In this document: positions 37,060-45,485 of the stretch, one piece after another
Layout of the letters: each line of letters starts with the position of its first letter
Position numbering within the stretch: the stretch's first letter is position 1
Assembly: GCA_027486035.1 (NCBI GenBank)
Contig: JAIXPX010000052.1
Coordinates: 58,223-122,222 of the forward strand
Source: Erythrobacteraceae bacterium
GTDB lineage: Bacteria; Pseudomonadota; Alphaproteobacteria; Sphingomonadales; Sphingomonadaceae
Length of the DNA stretch: 64,000 nucleotides
Direction of reading: 5' to 3'
Notes under the pieces: generated by a model
The model's input: the letters and a program-made list of their open reading frames with translations, nothing else
The model's database searches: none
What the model was told of the DNA's origin: nothing
Program-made: the position numbers and the translations under genes

Positions 37060-38337
37060 TCACCACTGCCGCATGAAAGCAAGAACGAAGCGCAGGCCGA
37101 CAATGATCGCGTCACGCGATCCTGCAGCCCGGCTCGGGTTGTGGACATATTGGGCATCCGCTTGCACGTTCAGCCAGGGCATGACCCGGTCGGCGACGGT
37201 AAGCTCGAGCCCGGTTTCCGCGCCCCGCAACGGATTGCCGACGGCACTTTCATTGAGCCGGAACTTGTCCGACAGAAACGCTTGGTTGGCGCCGAACGAA
37301 AGCTGGCTTTCGGAGCGGCCGGGCAACACACTATTGACCAAAACCCCGGCCTGCCACCCGCCCCGATAGGGGGTCGTGTTGCCGTCCGAAATCCCCGCGC
37401 GCAGGAACAGGCTGGCCTTGCGCGGCGCATCTGGCGCAGGCGCAATCGCGGCGCCGATCGGCCATTCCAGCAGAACATAGCCGCCTTGCGCCCGTTGCCG
37501 CAGCGGATCGCCCTCTGCGTTGAGCAGGCGAACATCATCCTGCCTGTCGGTATAGGCCCATGCGCCGAACGCGATCTTGCCCGATCCCGTCCAGCCCGCC
37601 TCGCCAATGATCAGCGCGCCGTTTTGGAACATCGGCCGGATACCGCCGTCATCGCCCAGCACCCCCGCTTCGGCATTGACGATGGCAAAGGCCATGTAGC
37701 TATCGCCGGTGGGCTGAACCTGCACAGCTGCGGTAAGCGCGGTCGAAGGGAAGATCGCCGGGCCATTGGGTCCGGTCGCGGCCAGTTCCGAACCGATCCC
37801 GAAGGCCGGGGCGATCAGCAGACTGGCGGCCTCGTTGCTGTAGAACTGCTCGTTCAAGTCGATGAAGCCGGCGCTTAGCGTCACCGGCCATTCGCCAAGG
37901 CGCTGCGTCAGATAGAGCTGGTAAAGCTTGAGCCGGTTGTGAGGCACTTCGCTGTTGTTGATGCCTTGCAAGGTTCCGGCAAGGTCATTCGGCCGCTGCC
38001 CGGTGCCGGCAATCCCTTGCGCGACAAGGCGTGCACCCCGCCAACCCGCTGCGGTTTCAAGGTCGAGGTCTGCTGCTAGCGAAGCAAGATCGACATAGCG
38101 TGCGCCAGTGCCGCTACCTTGCGCCACCGCCACCAAATCGAGGATGTATTCGCCCGTCAGCGTGATGAGCGGTGCAGCGGATGACGCCGGATCGGGTTCA
38201 TCTTCAGCGGCGCGCGCCGGCCCTGCCGCCCACAGGCAGGCGGCAAACGTCAGGCAGGCAAAACGCCCAGCGTAGCGCCAGCTTTGCGCACCCGAAGCAA
38301 TCGTACCGGATCGGGACCTTGTCATTGCCAGGCTCAC
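37060..38337 (-). CDS. OprB-like carbohydrate porin
   Basis: The 425-residue protein has an N-terminal export signal ([20 protein letters not shown]). The rest is a beta-strand-rich body with OprB-family phrases: [53 protein letters not shown], and a C-terminal [20 protein letters not shown] and GLRFVLAF. OprB-type porins let sugars or small solutes cross the outer membrane. A start at the inner ATG (residue 5) is possible. It is 32 bp upstream of the chemoreceptor gene on the same strand, so porin and receptor may share an operon and a ligand; that is inference. Confidence 0.8.
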   Translation of the reverse strand: MSLAMTRSRSGTIASGAQSWRYAGRFACLTFAACLWAAGPARAAEDEPDPASSAAPLITLTGEYILDLVAVAQGSGTGARYVDLASLAADLDLETAAGWRGARLVAQGIAGTGQRPNDLAGTLQGINNSEVPHNRLKLYQLYLTQRLGEWPVTLSAGFIDLNEQFYSNEAASLLIAPAFGIGSELAATGPNGPAIFPSTALTAAVQVQPTGDSYMAFAIVNAEAGVLGDDGGIRPMFQNGALIIGEAGWTGSGKIAFGAWAYTDRQDDVRLLNAEGDPLRQRAQGGYVLLEWPIGAAIAPAPDAPRKASLFLRAGISDGNTTPYRGGWQAGVLVNSVLPGRSESQLSFGANQAFLSDKFRLNESAVGNPLRGAETGLELTVADRVMPWLNVQADAQYVHNPSRAAGSRDAIIVGLRFVLAFMRQW

Positions 38338-38589
38338 TCACACAATCACAGCTCGCACGCAGGGCGGCGAAATGCGCCCCGCGATCTCGCCTTTTTCCCG
38401 TGAGTGATTGAACATCGATTGAGTGAAGGCCTTGGTAGGCCTGCGTAACTTCACGATTTTGAATTTGTACAGCGAGGCAAGCGGCCGCTTCGTCTAGCGC
38501 CCCCCACCTTGGCCCTCCCGATTAAACAGAACCGGCCGTCCAAGAGTGACCCCGGCCGAGAGAAGAAGGTGCGCTTTCGGGATCGCGCA

Positions 38590-38882
38590 GGGCTAGAGCG
38601 GATGACCGCAATGGGGTCGCTAGCCGAACGGCGGGTTTTGGCTGCTTGTAAGGGAAAGCGGACGTTTCGCCATCCGTTTCCTACTCCGCGCCTCGCTGTT
38701 ACCGTCCCGCCCCGGCTCTTTCCCATCGTTGTGTCCGGCCTGCGAGGTCGTCCGATGTTTGCGGCGCTAAACAAGGCCCTGCTCTCCTGTCCGTCCGCTT
38801 GGCGAGAATCGATTTAAACTCATGAAATAAATGATGAAACAGAATTCCCGCCAAGCGGACAGGGTGTCCGCTTTGTCCGCTT
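38590..38882. repeat. Intergenic element with repeated AAGCGGAC/GTCCGCTT octamers
   Basis: The 736-bp gap between the porin gene and rplK has no convincing gene. It carries the octamer AAGCGGAC or its complement at 38656, 38793, 38853, 38866 and 38875. GTCCGCTTGGCGAGAAT at 38793 is inverted with one mismatch at 38844-38860 around an AT-rich loop. The left part (GACCGC, GGGTCGCTAGC, GCGGAC words) looks like a degraded dispersed intergenic element. The rplK promoter must lie here too, but I cannot assign it. Confidence 0.55.
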
Positions 38883-39073
38883 GCGCTGCGCCGCCGTCAC
38901 AGCCGGGTTGCTTTTTGCGCCGCTTGCGCCTAGGCGCGCGCCTTCGCTCGGAGCCTTGCTCGGGGTGATTCCGTGCGGGAGCTTGCGGCAATGCACAAGC
39001 CGGGGCGTTTGACCGCTTAACATGAGCCGGGCTGGAAACAGCGCGGCAAGAGTGCGAACAGGAGCAAGGCCTC

Positions 39074-39505
39074 ATGGCCAAGAAAATCGAAGGCTATATC
39101 AAGCTGCAGGTGCCCGCCGGCTCTGCAACGCCCTCGCCGCCGATCGGTCCGGCGCTGGGTCAGCGCGGCGTGAACATCATGGAATTCTGCAAGGCGTTCA
39201 ATGCCGCCACGCAGGAGATGGAAAAGGGGATGCCGATCCCGACGGTCATCACCGTCTACGGCGACCGTTCCTTCACCTTCGTCACCAAGACCGCGCCGGC
39301 GACCTACTTCATCAAGAAGGCAGCGAACCTCAAGTCGGGCTCGAAGGAGCCGGGCAAGGTCTCGGCCGGAACCATCAAGCAGTCGCAGCTGCGCGAGATC
39401 GCCGAAGCCAAGATGGCCGACCTCAACGCCAATGACGTGGAACAGGCGATGAAGATCATCGCCGGCTCGGCCCGCTCGATGGGCCTGCAAGTGGTGGAGG
39501 GCTAA
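39074..39505 (+). CDS. rplK: 50S ribosomal protein L11
   Basis: The 143-residue L11 begins [20 protein letters not shown]. It has the [25 protein letters not shown] block and the C-terminal rRNA-binding domain ([31 protein letters not shown]). It binds 23S rRNA at the GTPase centre. An AGGAGCAAGG ribosome-binding site precedes the ATG. It is followed four bases later by rplA. The gene is separated from nusG, its usual upstream neighbour. Confidence 0.98.
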   Translation: MAKKIEGYIKLQVPAGSATPSPPIGPALGQRGVNIMEFCKAFNAATQEMEKGMPIPTVITVYGDRSFTFVTKTAPATYFIKKAANLKSGSKEPGKVSAGTIKQSQLREIAEAKMADLNANDVEQAMKIIAGSARSMGLQVVEG

Positions 39506-39509
39506 GCAC

Positions 39510-40202
39510 ATGGCAAAGATCACCAAGAAGGCGAAGATCCTCGCCGATCTCGACCGCGAGAAGCTCTACACCGTCGAGGAAGCCCTCGGCGTGCTGCGCC
39601 AGTTCAAGGGCAAGTTCGACGAAACCGTCGAAGTCGCCATGAACCTCGGCGTCGATCCGCGTCACGCCGACCAGATGGTCCGCGGCATGGTCTCGCTGCC
39701 CTCGGGCACGGGCAAGGACGTCAAGGTCGCCGTGTTCGCGCGCGGCGAGAACGCCGAGAAGGCGCTCGCTGCCGGGGCGGACAAGGTCGGCGCTGAAGAC
39801 CTCATGGAAGACATGATGGCCGGCAACCTCGATTATGGCCGCGTGATCGCCTCGCCCGACATGATGGGCGTGGTCGGCCGTCTCGGCAAGATCCTCGGCC
39901 CCAAGGGGCTGATGCCGAACCCGAAGCTCGGCACCGTGACCCCGAACGTCGCCCAGGCGGTCAAGGACGCCAAGAGCGGCCAGGTCGAATTCCGGGTCGA
40001 AAAGCAGGGCATCATCCACTCCGGCATCGGCAAGCTGAGCTTCTCGGACGACGCGCTGAAGGCGAACTTCAAGGCGCTGACCGAAGCCGTCGTGAAGTCG
40101 AAGCCCTCGGGCGCCAAGGGCAAGTATGTCCGCAAGGTCACCGTGACCTCGTCGATGGGCCCGGGCCTCAAGGTCGACCTGTCGGAAGTCGAAGGCGCCT
40201 AA
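39510..40202 (+). CDS. rplA: 50S ribosomal protein L1
   Basis: The 230-residue L1 has the signature [22 protein letters not shown] and the typical N- and C-terminal halves ([46 protein letters not shown]). L1 forms the mobile stalk at the ribosomal E site and often represses its own rplK-rplA operon. rplJ-rplL-rpoBC do not follow; a terminator-like hairpin ends the operon. Confidence 0.98.
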   Translation: MAKITKKAKILADLDREKLYTVEEALGVLRQFKGKFDETVEVAMNLGVDPRHADQMVRGMVSLPSGTGKDVKVAVFARGENAEKALAAGADKVGAEDLMEDMMAGNLDYGRVIASPDMMGVVGRLGKILGPKGLMPNPKLGTVTPNVAQAVKDAKSGQVEFRVEKQGIIHSGIGKLSFSDDALKANFKALTEAVVKSKPSGAKGKYVRKVTVTSSMGPGLKVDLSEVEGA

Positions 40203-40238
40203 TCTGTCCGACCTCAAGGTCGGGCAATCAGGAAAAGC

Positions 40239-40269
40239 GGGGGCCGGAAGCGTCGTGCTTTCCGGCCCC
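40239..40269 (+). terminator. Terminator-like hairpin after rplA
   Basis: GGGGCCGGAA (40240-40249) pairs with TTCCGGCCCC (40260-40269) around a ten-base loop, followed by TTCGTCTT. A smaller CCGACC-TCAA-GGTCGG hairpin lies just before it (40208-40223). Confidence 0.75.
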
Positions 40270-40382
40270 TTCGTCTTGAGGCCGACAAGTCGTTCGGCCC
40301 TCTTGCTTTTTTCCCCGGCGATCCCATTTTCAGGGTAGCTGCGCGGCACCCCCGCCCGCGCGCCTTCAAGAGGTCTTGCCCC

Positions 40383-40682
40383 ATGCCCCTTCCCTCGGAG
40401 CGCCTTGCCGGATGGCTCGCAACCAAGTGGCTGGTCGGCGCGGTCGCGCTGGCTGCCTTCGCGCTGCTGCTGAACCATGACCTGCGCCTCGGCATCGCCG
40501 CGGGTGGACTGCTCGGTGTCATCCTTGCGGTGTGGCTCTATCTCGCCATCCGCTACGGCTCGCTCAGCGGCGCGCCCTCGGTGCGCAGCGCCTTTGTCGA
40601 AAGCGCGCGCCAGCACGAACGCAACCGCCGCAGCGCTGTCGAGCGATCGGGCGGTCCCGCCGCGCCGTCCGACCGGCCCTGA
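40383..40682 (+). CDS. Small membrane protein of unknown function
   Basis: The 99-residue protein has two adjacent hydrophobic segments (WLVGAVALAAFALLL and GIAAGGLLGVILAVWLYLAIRY). A polar, basic C-terminal tail of about 45 residues (SARQHERNRRSAVERSGG) follows. I do not recognise a family. The codon bias and the clean two-helix pattern support a real gene. It follows rplA after the terminator and is convergent with the CinA-like gene, 18 bp away. Confidence 0.6.
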   Translation: MPLPSERLAGWLATKWLVGAVALAAFALLLNHDLRLGIAAGGLLGVILAVWLYLAIRYGSLSGAPSVRSAFVESARQHERNRRSAVERSGGPAAPSDRP

Positions 40683-40700
40683 TGTCCCTTTGCCCCGGCC

Positions 40701-41462
40701 TCAGATGCCGCCGGGCGTGAAGTCGTAGCCCAGAGCGGCGAGCCCGTCGCCCAGCGCCTTGCAGCAGTTTGCGAGATCATCGGCACTGACCGAGCGGACC
40801 ACGAAATTCGCGCCCACCCGGCCTTCGCGGAAGAAGGGATAGGAGCCGATCTGGCAGCTTTCATGCGCCGCTTCGACACGGGCCAGCAGCTCGGCGACCT
40901 CGCTTTCAGCCACCCAGCAGCCGATCGTCTCGGAAATGAGCGGCGCGCCGCCCTCAAGCTGGCCAGTGAGCGCATCGAGCATCCCGGCGGTGATGTGCGG
41001 CACCCCCGCCATCACGAACAGGTTGCCGCGCCGGATGCCGGGCGCGCCGGACATGCGGTTGGGGATCAGCTCCGAGCCCTCGGGCACCCGCGCCATCCTC
41101 AGCCGCCCCTCGTTGAGCCCGCCGCGGGTGGCGTAATAGCGCTCCAGCAAGGCGCGCGCCTCTGGGTGGATCACGACCGGCACACCCAAGGCCGCAGCCA
41201 CCGCATCGACGGTGATATCGTCATGGGTCGGGCCGATTCCGCCGGTGGTGAAGAGATAGTCATAGGCGACGCGCAGTGCGTTCACGGCCTCGACGATCCG
41301 CGCCTCAACGTCGGGGACGACCCGCACCTCGGCGAGGCGGATGCCCTGCACCTGAAGCCAGCTCGCCACCTGCGCGATGTTCTTGTCCTGGGTGCGGCCG
41401 GAGAGGATTTCGTCGCCGATGACGATGAGCCCGGCGGTCCAGATCTTGTCGGGAGAGGTCAT
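40701..41462 (-). CDS. CinA/MoaB-like molybdopterin-binding-domain protein
   Basis: The start ATG complementary to 41460-41462 gives 253 residues. The CinA N-terminal (MoCF_biosynth) domain is clear: GLIVIGDEILSGRTQDKNI, FTTGGIGPTHDDITVDAVAAALG and GNLFVMAGVP. The C-terminal CinA nicotinamide-nucleotide amidase domain is absent, and the length matches the short competence/damage-inducible-A type. Such domains hydrolyse ADP-ribose-type dinucleotides in pyridine nucleotide repair. The open frame further upstream runs through the dispersed repeat at 41509-41590, so it is not used. Confidence 0.9.
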   Translation of the reverse strand: MTSPDKIWTAGLIVIGDEILSGRTQDKNIAQVASWLQVQGIRLAEVRVVPDVEARIVEAVNALRVAYDYLFTTGGIGPTHDDITVDAVAAALGVPVVIHPEARALLERYYATRGGLNEGRLRMARVPEGSELIPNRMSGAPGIRRGNLFVMAGVPHITAGMLDALTGQLEGGAPLISETIGCWVAESEVAELLARVEAAHESCQIGSYPFFREGRVGANFVVRSVSADDLANCCKALGDGLAALGYDFTPGGI

Positions 41463-41508
41463 GATGACAGGACTAAAAGAGAATGGGTCCGATCCCAACC
41501 CCCTAATC

Positions 41509-41590
41509 GTCATTCCCGCGCGGGCGGGGATCCATCTGTCGGTTCCGCAGTGCGAAAGGATTGATGGACCCCTGCCTGCGCAGGGGTGAC
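41509..41590. repeat. REP-like inverted pair
   Basis: CGTCATTCCCGCGCGGGCGG at 41509 and the inverted GCGCAGGGGTGACGG at 41576-41590 bracket about 50 bp. This is the same CGTCATCCC...GGGTGACGG architecture as at 27926 and 4946. It lies between two genes on the minus strand. Confidence 0.7.
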
Positions 41591-41601
41591 GGAGTGTGGA
41601 A

Positions 41602-43110
41602 CTACTCCGCCGCCTCGAGCTGTTCCTCCGCCCCGTGTGCATTGGCCCCGGCGCGGGTGAAGGTGAGCAAGCCGTCGGTCAGCGGGTCGTCCTTCATGCG
41701 CTTGCGGTCGACCACATATTCCTGGTTGAGCCGCCAGGGATAGCTCACCGAGTTTTTCGGCATGATGTGCTTGCCGCGCTGGATGTAGCCGCTCGAGAAA
41801 TCGAACACGTCATCCTCGACGATCGCCGCCTCTGCCTCTTTCGTGAGCACCGGCGTGGCGATGGTCGCCCCTGTCCGGCGCATATGCTCGAGAACGCGGC
41901 AGACGTAATCCGAGTTGATGTCGGCCCTCAGGGTCCAGCTGGCATTGAGATAGCCGAACACCACCGCCAGATTGGGCAGGTTCGAGAACATGCAGCCCTT
42001 GTAGTAGAACCGCTCGTTGAACTTCACCGCCTCGCCATCGACGCGGACGTCGATCTTCCCCGCCACCGCGAGCTTGAGGCCGGTCGCGGTCACGACGATG
42101 TCGGCGGGGAGGAAGCGGCCATCGGTGAGGCGCACGCCCCCCTTCTCGAACTTGGCGATATGCCCGGTCACGACGTCGGCCTTGCCCGCCTTCATGGCGC
42201 GGAACAGGTCCTCGTCCGGCACCAGGCACAGGCGCTGTTCCCACGGCTTGTAGGGGGGGGTGAAGGTCGCCTTGTCGTAATCCGGCCCGAGCGACTTCTC
42301 GATCTTCTTGTAGAGCGCGTCGATCACCTTCTGCGGCTTGTCGCGCGCCAGCTTGAAGGAGAAATCCTGCATCTTGATGTTCTTGAAACGGGTCAGCCGG
42401 TAGGCGAGCGTTTCCGGCAGGACGGCGCGCAGGAAGTTGGCGATCGCGTCCTTGGCAGGACGGGTGAACATCCAGGTCGGCGTGCGCTGGAGCATCGTCA
42501 CATGGCCTGCCTCGCGCGCCATCGAGGGAACAATGGTCACCGCCGTCGCGCCCGAGCCGATCACGACGACGTTCTTGCCCGCATAGTCGAGGTTCTCAGG
42601 CCAGAATTGCGGGTGGAGCACCTGTCCTTCGAACTCGCCGAAGTCGAAGCCGGGATCATAAGGTTCGTCGTAGTCGTAATAGCCTGCGCCGAGATAGAGG
42701 AAGTTTGCGGTGAGGTGCGTGCGCGAACCGTCGGCCTTTTCCATCTCGACATGCCAGCGCGCGTCATCGTGGTGGAAGTCGGCGCTGACCACCTTGAGTC
42801 CGAAGCGCATGTGCTGGCGGATGCCGCGTTCATCGACGATGCGATCGAGATATTCGAGGATCGCAGGCGCATCGGCGATGCTCTTCTCGTGCCGCCACGG
42901 CTCGAAATCGAAGCCCAGCGTGTGCATGTCGCTGTCCGAGCGGATGCCGGGATAGCGGAACAGATCCCACGTTCCGCCGAGATTATCGCGCCGCTCGACG
43001 ATGCAATAGGAGTGGTGCGGCGCCTTCATCTCCATGTGTGCGGCCATGCCGATGCCGGAGATCCCGGCACCCACGATCAGCACGTCGAAATCCGGCGGTG
43101 TGGCAAGCAT
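41602..43110 (-). CDS. Flavin-dependent monooxygenase, Baeyer-Villiger type
   Basis: The start ATG complementary to 43108-43110 follows an AGAGAGGG ribosome-binding site and gives 502 residues. Two dinucleotide-binding motifs are present: VGAGISGIG (about 14-20) for FAD and VIGSGATAV (about 184-191) for NADPH. Between them F160-E-G-Q-V-L-H166-P-Q-F-W170-P exactly fits the Baeyer-Villiger fingerprint F-x-G-x-x-x-H-x-x-x-W-P. Such enzymes insert oxygen next to a ketone to make an ester or lactone. Substrate is unknown. No lactonase or dehydrogenase partner is adjacent; it is divergent from a TonB receptor gene, 129 bp away. Confidence 0.9.
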   Translation of the reverse strand: MLATPPDFDVLIVGAGISGIGMAAHMEMKAPHHSYCIVERRDNLGGTWDLFRYPGIRSDSDMHTLGFDFEPWRHEKSIADAPAILEYLDRIVDERGIRQHMRFGLKVVSADFHHDDARWHVEMEKADGSRTHLTANFLYLGAGYYDYDEPYDPGFDFGEFEGQVLHPQFWPENLDYAGKNVVVIGSGATAVTIVPSMAREAGHVTMLQRTPTWMFTRPAKDAIANFLRAVLPETLAYRLTRFKNIKMQDFSFKLARDKPQKVIDALYKKIEKSLGPDYDKATFTPPYKPWEQRLCLVPDEDLFRAMKAGKADVVTGHIAKFEKGGVRLTDGRFLPADIVVTATGLKLAVAGKIDVRVDGEAVKFNERFYYKGCMFSNLPNLAVVFGYLNASWTLRADINSDYVCRVLEHMRRTGATIATPVLTKEAEAAIVEDDVFDFSSGYIQRGKHIMPKNSVSYPWRLNQEYVVDRKRMKDDPLTDGLLTFTRAGANAHGAEEQLEAAE

Positions 43111-43239
43111 GGCAGGCCCTCTCTCTCCCTTGTTGACACCGATGTAACCACACAGCTCCCGCAAAAGCGAGTCTTGAATGGCAAAGTGCAACTGAGTTTG
43201 GGGTGACGTCCTGCGGGCCAGGCTCTAAAGCGCGCAGCC

Positions 43240-45276
43240 ATGACCCTCCGTGCCTGCCTGTTCGCCCCGCTGCCCCTCGCACTTGTCGCAGCGCCGCTGG
43301 CCGCGCAGGACGCCGGCGACAGCGGGGGAGAGCCCGTCGCCGAGGGCGAGGCCATTATCGTCACCGGGCGCGGGCTCGATCCGGCGCTCTCGAGCGCGAT
43401 CTACGCCACCACCACGCTCGAGCGCGAGACGATCGTCAGCAGTCCATCGGGCCGGATCGAGGACGTGCTGCGCAATGTCGCGGGCTTCCAGCAATTCCGC
43501 CGCTCCGATAGCCGTTCCTCCAACCCCAGTGCGCAAGGGGTGACGCTGCGGGCCTTGGGCGGCAACGCGACGAGCCGCGCATTGGTGCTGCTCGACGGGG
43601 TGCCACTGGCCGATCCCTTCTTCGGCTATATCCCTCTCTCCGCAATCCCGCCCGAGACGCTCGGCACGATCCGGGTGACGCGCGGCGGCGGCTCGGGACC
43701 GTTCGGGGCAGGCGCTCTGGCGGGCACGATCGAGATGGAAAGTGCCGGGCCGGGGGCGGGCGGGCCGTTCCTCGGCAGCGCGGCGGTCAACCAGCGCGGC
43801 GAGACCGAGGCCAGCGGCGTGCTGACACAGCGCCTCGGCAGCGGCTTTGCCGTGGCGAGCGGGCGCTGGGACCGGGGACAGGGCTTTTTCACCACGCCCG
43901 AGGCACAGCGCGTGCCTGCCACCGCGCGGGCCGCCTTCGAAAGCTGGAACGCGGCCATGCGCGCGGTCGCGCCGCTCACCGGCGAGGTCGAGGTTCAGGC
44001 CCGCATCGCTGCCTTCCGCGATGATCGCACGCTCCGGTTCCGGGGTTCCGATTCCTTCAGCGAAGGGCAGGATGCCTCGATCCGCCTAGTCGGGCGCGGA
44101 GAGTGGCAGTTCGATGCGCTCGCCTATGTCCAGGCGCGCGATTTGGGCAATGTCGTGATCTCCTCGACCCGCTTCACGCCGACCCTCGACCAGCGCGCCA
44201 CGCCCTCTACCGGGATTGGTGGCAAGGTCGAGCTGCGCCCGCCCCTGCTCGAAGGTCACGATATCCGCATCGGTGCCGACTGGCGCCGCGCCGAGGGCGA
44301 GATGCAGGAGGAGGCGCTTAATGCCGTCACCGGGCGCGTCACCGAGCGCCGCCGGGCCGGGGGCGCGACCGACAATCTGGGCCTGTTCCTCGAAGATGAC
44401 TGGCAGATCGGCCCGCTCACCCTGAACGGCGGGGTGCGGGCGGATCGCAGCAGCATCACCGGCGGTTTCTACAATGCCGTGAGCGCGACGGGCGCACCCC
44501 TCGGCAATATCGCTGCGCCCGACCGCTCCGGCTGGTCGGCAAGCTGGCGGGCGGGCGCTCTGTTCTATGCCACCCGCCGCCTCGATCTTCGCGCGGCGGC
44601 CTATACCGGGCTGCGCCTGCCGACCCTCAACGAGCTTTACCGGCCCTTCGTGGTCTTCCCGGTCACCACCGAGGCGAACGCCAGCCTTGCCAATGAACGG
44701 CTGCAAGGCTTCGAGGTGGGGTTCGACTGGCAGCCGGTGAACGCGGTGGTGATCGCGGTGACCGCGTTCGACAACGCGGTCGAGAATGCCATCGCCAATG
44801 TGACGGTCGGCCCCAACCTGCGCCGCCGTGCGAACCTGCCTGCCATCAAGGCGCGCGGGATCGAGGCGAGTGTCGCGGCAAAGCTGGGCGCGGTGAGCCT
44901 CGACGGGGCACTGGCCTGGACCGACGCAGCGGTGCGCGGGCGGGGGCTCTCCGCCGATCTCGACGGCAAGCGTCCGGCCCAGACGCCGGAATTCGCCGCC
45001 ACCTTGACTCTCGGCTGGGAACCGGCTGCCGGCTGGCGGCTGGCGGGAACCTTGCGCCACGTCAGCGCGCAATTCGAGGATGACCGCCAGACCGACCTGC
45101 TGGTACCCGCGACAACGCTTGACGCTTTCCTCGCCGCGCCGCTCGGGAGCGGGATGTCGCTGGTCGCCCGGGCGGAGAATATCACCGGCGAGGCGGTGAT
45201 CACCCGCAACCAGGGCGGCTCGATCGACCTTGGCGCGCCGCGCACGCTGTGGCTCGGCCTGCGCTACGGGTTCTGA
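43240..45276 (+). CDS. TonB-dependent receptor
   Basis: The 678-residue outer-membrane receptor has a signal peptide (FAPLPLALVAAPLAAQ) and a TonB-box-like EAIIVTGRGLD. The plug domain contains IEDVLRNVAGFQQFRRSDSRSSNPSAQG and RALVLLDGVPLADPFFGYIPL. A compact barrel ends LGLRYGF. The size and the ALGGNATSRALVLLDGVP wording resemble BtuB/siderophore-type receptors more than the large sphingomonad OAR type. Substrate is not known. It is divergent from the monooxygenase gene. Confidence 0.92.
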   Translation: MTLRACLFAPLPLALVAAPLAAQDAGDSGGEPVAEGEAIIVTGRGLDPALSSAIYATTTLERETIVSSPSGRIEDVLRNVAGFQQFRRSDSRSSNPSAQGVTLRALGGNATSRALVLLDGVPLADPFFGYIPLSAIPPETLGTIRVTRGGGSGPFGAGALAGTIEMESAGPGAGGPFLGSAAVNQRGETEASGVLTQRLGSGFAVASGRWDRGQGFFTTPEAQRVPATARAAFESWNAAMRAVAPLTGEVEVQARIAAFRDDRTLRFRGSDSFSEGQDASIRLVGRGEWQFDALAYVQARDLGNVVISSTRFTPTLDQRATPSTGIGGKVELRPPLLEGHDIRIGADWRRAEGEMQEEALNAVTGRVTERRRAGGATDNLGLFLEDDWQIGPLTLNGGVRADRSSITGGFYNAVSATGAPLGNIAAPDRSGWSASWRAGALFYATRRLDLRAAAYTGLRLPTLNELYRPFVVFPVTTEANASLANERLQGFEVGFDWQPVNAVVIAVTAFDNAVENAIANVTVGPNLRRRANLPAIKARGIEASVAAKLGAVSLDGALAWTDAAVRGRGLSADLDGKRPAQTPEFAATLTLGWEPAAGWRLAGTLRHVSAQFEDDRQTDLLVPATTLDAFLAAPLGSGMSLVARAENITGEAVITRNQGGSIDLGAPRTLWLGLRYGF

Positions 45277-45334
45277 CGCCGCGGCGAGAAGCTGGGAAAG
45301 ATTGCTGCGGGGGCGCTGAGGGTCAGGGCCCTCA

Positions 45335-45351
45335 TGCTGCGTTGCAGCACA
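45335..45351 (+). promoter_or_regulatory. TGCTGCG-type motif upstream of second TonB receptor
   Basis: TGCTGCGTTGCAGCACA contains the perfect inverted repeat TGCTGC-GTT-GCAGCA and lies 151 bp before the receptor start. It matches 15 of 17 bases with the motif at 11801 and fits CTGC-N3-GCAG. Confidence 0.55.
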
Positions 45352-45485
45352 TGATGTTGCATTTTTGCTACATTCGCCCAGAACTTTGCCTGTGACTCTT
45401 GTTAGGTGACGCGACCCTGATAGGCTCCCCCGCGCTGACCAAGCCCGGCACCAAGACCGGCTGGCATGTGGAGAGAGGGAAATTC

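Noticed and set aside
19539..38451. The shared 15-mer GGCCTGCGTAACTTC at about 19539 and 38437
   Set aside because: A shared 15-mer in 64 kb is about what chance predicts, and the flanks do not align.
38509..38817. A 102-codon frame in the gap before rplK
   Set aside because: No ribosome-binding site, no recognisable motif, and the region looks like a degraded intergenic element with repeated octamers.
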